This document shows, piece after piece, positions 61,056 to 64,000 of a stretch of DNA of 64,000 bases; the stretch's first letter is position 1; the number at the start of each line of letters is the position of its first letter. This stretch comes from Streptomyces griseocarneus. Lineage in GTDB: Bacteria; Actinomycetota; Actinomycetes; Streptomycetales; Streptomycetaceae. The DNA lies in contig PENC01000024.1 in the NCBI GenBank assembly GCA_003674045.1, forward strand, positions 1-64,000, given 5' to 3'. The position numbers and the translations under genes were made by a program. Below the pieces are notes generated by a model. The model was given only the letters and a program-made list of their open reading frames with translations. It made no database searches and was not told the DNA's origin.

Positions 61056-61460
61056 TCAGGCGGACCCAGCGGCGCGGTCGAGCTGGATCAGGTCCCAGCG
61101 ATTCCCGTACAGGTCCCGGAAAACGGCCACTGTGCCGTACGGCTCACGCCGGGGCGCCTCCTCGAAGACGACCCCGGCCGCCCGCATCCGCTCGTAGTCG
61201 CGCTCGAACGCGTCGGTGTTGAGAAACCAGCCGACCCGCCCGCCGGTCTGATCCCCGACCCGGTTCGCCTGTTCGCCCGTCGCGGCTCCGGCGAGGAGCA
61301 CGGCCGTCTCCCGGGCCCCGGGCGGGGCCACGACCACCCATCGTTTCCCGCCGTCGAGCGGGGTGTCCTCCAGGAGTTCGAAGCCGAGGGCGTCGCGATA
61401 GAAGGCGATGGCCTCGTCATAGTCACGTACGACGACTGTCACCAGTCCGAGATGCGGCAT
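61056..61460 (-). CDS. VOC-superfamily (glyoxalase/bleomycin-resistance-like) protein
   Basis: 134 residues, two beta-alpha-beta-beta-beta modules: PHLGLVTVVVRDYDEAIAFY, RDALGFELLEDTPLDGGKRW in the first, and GWFLNTDAFERDYERMRAAG, YGTVAVFRDLYGNRWDLIQL in the second. The conserved DLYGNRWDLIQ end carries the Glu/Gln-type metal or ligand position. The family includes lactoylglutathione lyases, dioxygenases and antibiotic-binding proteins; the exact role cannot be set. The start at ATG 61460 excludes a non-homologous upstream extension. Confidence 0.85.
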   Translation of the reverse strand: MPHLGLVTVVVRDYDEAIAFYRDALGFELLEDTPLDGGKRWVVVAPPGARETAVLLAGAATGEQANRVGDQTGGRVGWFLNTDAFERDYERMRAAGVVFEEAPRREPYGTVAVFRDLYGNRWDLIQLDRAAGSA

Positions 61461-61639
61461 CCAGTGATCTTGCCTGTGGGCCGAACGAAACGCCACCCGT
61501 CCGCTGGCCCGATCCTCTCTCCCCCCGCTACATCGAAGGATGTAGCGCGCTTTCATCACCGCCTATGAGGATCGGCGTCCCGCGCGCCATGACGATGAAG
61601 GAGAACCGACGAACCTGAGACGAACCCGAGAGGAAACCG

Positions 61640-62884
61640 ATGACGGACACCCTGCGGTCCGCCGTGCCTTCGCCGCAGCCGGTGGGCGGCCCCGACGGCC
61701 AAGGCCCGGCCACCGGCCCGGCAGGGCGGATTCCGCTGCTCGACCTGCTGCGCGGTACGGCGATCCTGGGCACGCTGATGACCAACGTCTGGCTCTTCAC
61801 CGGCCCGGGGGCGGAATGGGGCATCCTCACCGGCAGCGGAGGCGGTTCGCTGCACGGCCTGCTCACCGATCCCTCGTGGCCGCTGGCGGTCGAGAGCATC
61901 TTCCGCTTCCTCGCCGACGGCAAGTTCCTGTCCATGCTGACCATCCTGTTCGGCGTGGGGCTGGCCATCCAGTTCGATTCCGCTGCCACACGCGGGCAAC
62001 CGTGGCCGGGGCGATACAAGTGGCGGGCGCTGTTCCTCTTCGCCGAGGGAACCGTCCACTTCGTCCTGGTCTTCGCGTGGGACGTGCTCATGGGCTACGC
62101 GGTCACCGCACTCGTGGCGGCCTGGCTGCTGGGCAGGACGGAACGGTTCCGCCACCGGGTGATGTGGGCGGCGGCGGGCCTCCACCTCCTGGTGATGGTC
62201 CTGCTCACGCTGGCCGTCGCCGTCCTGGAGCCGGGCAGCGGGGAGGGGTCCGACAGCAGGGTCGTCGAGCTCTACGCCCACGGCGGCTACCTCGACATCG
62301 TGACATTCCGTCTGCAGAACGCGATCGCGCTGCGCATGGAGCCGGTCCTGTCCTTCGGGCTGCTGCTCTTCCTCTTTCTGCTGGGGGTACGGCTGTACCG
62401 CGCGGGGGCGTTCGCCCCGGACGCCGCGGGACGGCGCATCCGCTCGCGCATGCTCCTCTGGGGCCTGGGCGTCGGGCTGCCGCTCAACGCGGCGGCGTCC
62501 CTGGGCGACTTCTTCCTGCTGAGCCGGTACGTGGCCGCGCCCATGGTGGCCTTCGGCCTCATCGGCCTGATCGGCACGCTGGCGGACCGGCTGCACAGCG
62601 CCGCACGGCGGCCCGGCATCCTGTCACGAGGGCTGACGACCGGCCTGACCTCCGTGGGCCGCATGGCGCTGACCTGCTACGTCGCCCAGAACGTGCTCTG
62701 CGTACTCGCCTCCTACGGCATCGGCCTGGGCCTGGCGAGCCGCCTCGGACACACCGGCCCCTGGTGGGTGTTCGGGCTGTGGGCGACGGTGTGCGCCGTT
62801 CTCATGACGGGATCGACGCTGTGGCTGCGGAAGTTCACCGCCGGGCCGCTCGAATCCTTGCAGAAGCGGGTGCTCCGGAGGTGA
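61640..62884 (+). CDS. DUF418 (YeiB-like) membrane protein
   Basis: 414 residues with about nine membrane helices. The N-terminal RIPLLDLLRGTAILGTLMTN and SIFRFLADGKFLSMLTILFG are typical of the YeiB family, and the C-terminal DUF418 domain shows GRMALTCYVAQNVLCVLASY and WLRKFTAGPLESLQK. It may move or acylate an envelope component, since the family is related to membrane acyltransferases, but the function is unproven. GAGAGG precedes the ATG. The 287 bp after it hold no clear gene. Confidence 0.88.
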   Translation: MTDTLRSAVPSPQPVGGPDGQGPATGPAGRIPLLDLLRGTAILGTLMTNVWLFTGPGAEWGILTGSGGGSLHGLLTDPSWPLAVESIFRFLADGKFLSMLTILFGVGLAIQFDSAATRGQPWPGRYKWRALFLFAEGTVHFVLVFAWDVLMGYAVTALVAAWLLGRTERFRHRVMWAAAGLHLLVMVLLTLAVAVLEPGSGEGSDSRVVELYAHGGYLDIVTFRLQNAIALRMEPVLSFGLLLFLFLLGVRLYRAGAFAPDAAGRRIRSRMLLWGLGVGLPLNAAASLGDFFLLSRYVAAPMVAFGLIGLIGTLADRLHSAARRPGILSRGLTTGLTSVGRMALTCYVAQNVLCVLASYGIGLGLASRLGHTGPWWVFGLWATVCAVLMTGSTLWLRKFTAGPLESLQKRVLRR

Positions 62885-63171
62885 TGGCGTACCGCTGACG
62901 CATCGTCGCGGTGATCGGCTGGACCACGTCACCGTGTGCTTCCGGGAACAGGCACACCCCGGAAGCACACGGTTCCCGGCGGTACGCCGCTCTCCCGGCG
63001 AACAATCCTCCGATTTCCGCCGCGGGGCTGCTGTGGCGGGAGTTAATGTGTGGGAGGCCATCCCCCCACGTGTCGGCGGCGCCTTCCGCGTACCCGTTGC
63101 GACGAGCACGGACGCCGGGCGCCGGACGCGGCTCGATGCAGCATCCGCCCGTACCGATCGTGGAGTTGACC

Positions 63172-63636
63172 TTGCCCAAGCGCACCATGCCCCGCCCCGT
63201 GTTCCGGCACCGTCTCGCCGCGGCGGGCGGTCTCGTCCTCGCCGCCGCGCTCGCGCTCACGGGCTGCACGGGGGACGACAAGACGTCGACGAGCTCGACC
63301 ACGTCGCCGTCCGTATCGTCCTCCGTCAGCACGACGGCCATACCTTCGCCGACTCCCACGAACAGCCCGACGCCTTCCGCGTCTCCCACGCACCGGCCGT
63401 CGCCGGAGGCTCCGGACCCCACGGAGGCCGCGCCGGCACCCGCCCCGAAGCACACCCGGGGCAGCGCCACCGGCTCCTCCGGGAACACGACCTGCGAGAT
63501 CCTCTCCAACGCCGGGAACTGCTACAAGGCAGGGCAGTTCTGCCGCTCCGGCGATGTCGGAGCCAGCACCCACGACGCCCACGGACGGCTCATCACCTGC
63601 GGCGCGGGCAGCGGCCGTCCCCGCTGGCACCAATAG
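63172..63636 (+). CDS. Cys-rich small lipoprotein
   Basis: 154 residues. A lipoprotein signal ends in the lipobox ALTGC (LAAAGGLVLAAALALTGCTG), then a Ser/Thr/Pro-rich linker of about 65 residues reaches to a compact C-terminal domain of about 45 residues with four Cys (CEILSNAGNCYKAGQFCR; GRLITCGAG). The architecture means the domain is held away from the membrane in the wall. Similar domains with a final RW motif are frequent in actinobacterial secreted proteins but without known function. TTG 63172 is chosen because GGAG lies 6 bp upstream; ATG 63187 has none. Confidence 0.72.
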   Translation: MPKRTMPRPVFRHRLAAAGGLVLAAALALTGCTGDDKTSTSSTTSPSVSSSVSTTAIPSPTPTNSPTPSASPTHRPSPEAPDPTEAAPAPAPKHTRGSATGSSGNTTCEILSNAGNCYKAGQFCRSGDVGASTHDAHGRLITCGAGSGRPRWHQ

Positions 63637-63664
63637 GTTCTACGGGTCCGGTGTCCGCCCGCGT

Positions 63665-64000
63665 TCACTCCGCCGCTTCCGGCTCTTCTCGCGGTGCCGC
63701 TTCGGACAGCCCGTCGTCGACGTGTCCTGCCTCGGGCTTCAGCGCCAGGCCCGCGGCCGCCGCCTGGAGGTCGAGCAGGATCGCGAAGTCCTCGTCGGTC
63801 CTGCCCGTGTTGATGGTCGCCTGCACGAGCTGGGCGGTCGCCGCGGCGAGCGGCATGGGGACGTCGAGGGCGCGGGCCTCGGTGAGGCCCAGGTCGAAGT
63901 CCTTGCGCAGCAGCCCGGGGGTGAAGGTCGGGGTGTAGTCGAGGTTCACGAAGGCCGGGGTCTTGTAACGGGTGAAGACCGATCCCAGGACGCTGCTGTT
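63665..64000 (-). CDS. NAD(P)-dependent oxidoreductase (3-HIBDH type), C-terminal part
   Basis: The last 111 codons of a gene that runs past the window's right edge. FTPGLLRKDFDLGLTEARAL and VPMPLAAATAQLVQATINTG are the C-terminal helical domain of 3-hydroxyisobutyrate/tartronate-semialdehyde-type dehydrogenases (KDxxLA-like segment KDFDLGL). An acidic tail of about 20 residues (DDGLSEAAPREEPEAAE) is unusual. The NAD-binding domain is not visible. The stop lies 28 bp from the convergent lipoprotein stop. Confidence 0.85.
   Translation of the reverse strand, partial: NSSVLGSVFTRYKTPAFVNLDYTPTFTPGLLRKDFDLGLTEARALDVPMPLAAATAQLVQATINTGRTDEDFAILLDLQAAAAGLALKPEAGHVDDGLSEAAPREEPEAAE

Overview
The window is high-GC, dense actinobacterial chromosome, almost certainly Streptomyces. 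The codon third positions are strongly G/C, GTG and TTG starts are common, genes overlap by 4 bp, and the typical families are present: a SARP/AfsR regulator, PASTA-less Ser/Thr kinases, MASE1/PP2C sensors, the RheA/HSP18 heat-shock pair, DasR-like operators and lectin-propeller exoenzymes. No rRNA, tRNA or CRISPR array was seen.

Layout. (1) 1-198 is the 3' end of a malic enzyme gene with its terminator. (2) 278-7184 is a Tn3-family element bounded by 46-bp imperfect inverted repeats. Its transposase is wrecked and its resolvase looks intact. Its cargo is a heat-shock module: a MerR regulator, a RheA-like repressor, Hsp18 and two DUF2267 proteins. (3) 7.2-17.3 kb is regulatory: a GlxA-type regulator divergent from a cupin, an AfsR-like SARP divergent from two coupled receptor Ser/Thr kinases, and a coupled PP2C phosphatase/MASE1 membrane protein pair. 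(4) 17.4-24.3 kb encodes secreted wall- or glycan-directed enzymes: three adjacent genes in which different catalytic heads (GH-J-like glycosidase, lysozyme-like, M23 peptidase) carry the same seven-blade lectin propeller, then a GH3 N-acetylhexosaminidase with DasR-like sites upstream. (5) 24.8-30.1 kb is a tight five-gene operon (Fe/2-oxoglutarate dioxygenase, GT-A-like DUF6271 protein, type III PLP decarboxylase, GNAT, MFS exporter) that looks like a small unassigned biosynthetic unit. (6) 30.2-39.4 kb holds GTP cyclohydrolase II, a WD40 protein, an MFS exporter, two glycosyltransferase-like proteins, a solute-binding protein and a divergent RibD-like reductase/deaminase. The combination of GTP cyclohydrolase II, WD-repeat protein and RibD is the core of toxoflavin-type clusters, so this is the best candidate for an undescribed GTP-derived natural product pathway. 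(7) 39.4-45.2 kb is a DeoR-controlled carbohydrate operon with two FGGY kinases, a phosphatase and a 2-hydroxyacid dehydrogenase. (8) 45.2-48.3 kb holds two divergent PAP2 membrane phosphatase paralogues.

(9) 48.4-58 kb is an unusual accessory stretch: a frameshifted acyl-CoA oxidase, about 1 kb without a clear gene, then an unknown protein, a phosphatidylserine/PsiD-type decarboxylase, a serine carboxypeptidase without signal peptide, an aerolysin-like pore-forming protein, an amidinotransferase and a small Cys-repeat secreted protein. (10) 58.2-64 kb has ordinary genes: a macrodomain protein, TetR divergent from a carboxylesterase, a VOC protein, a DUF418 membrane protein, a Cys-rich lipoprotein and the 3' part of a 3-hydroxyisobutyrate-dehydrogenase-type oxidoreductase.

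All functional statements come from reading translated motifs by eye; no database search was run. Family names and literature parallels are from memory.
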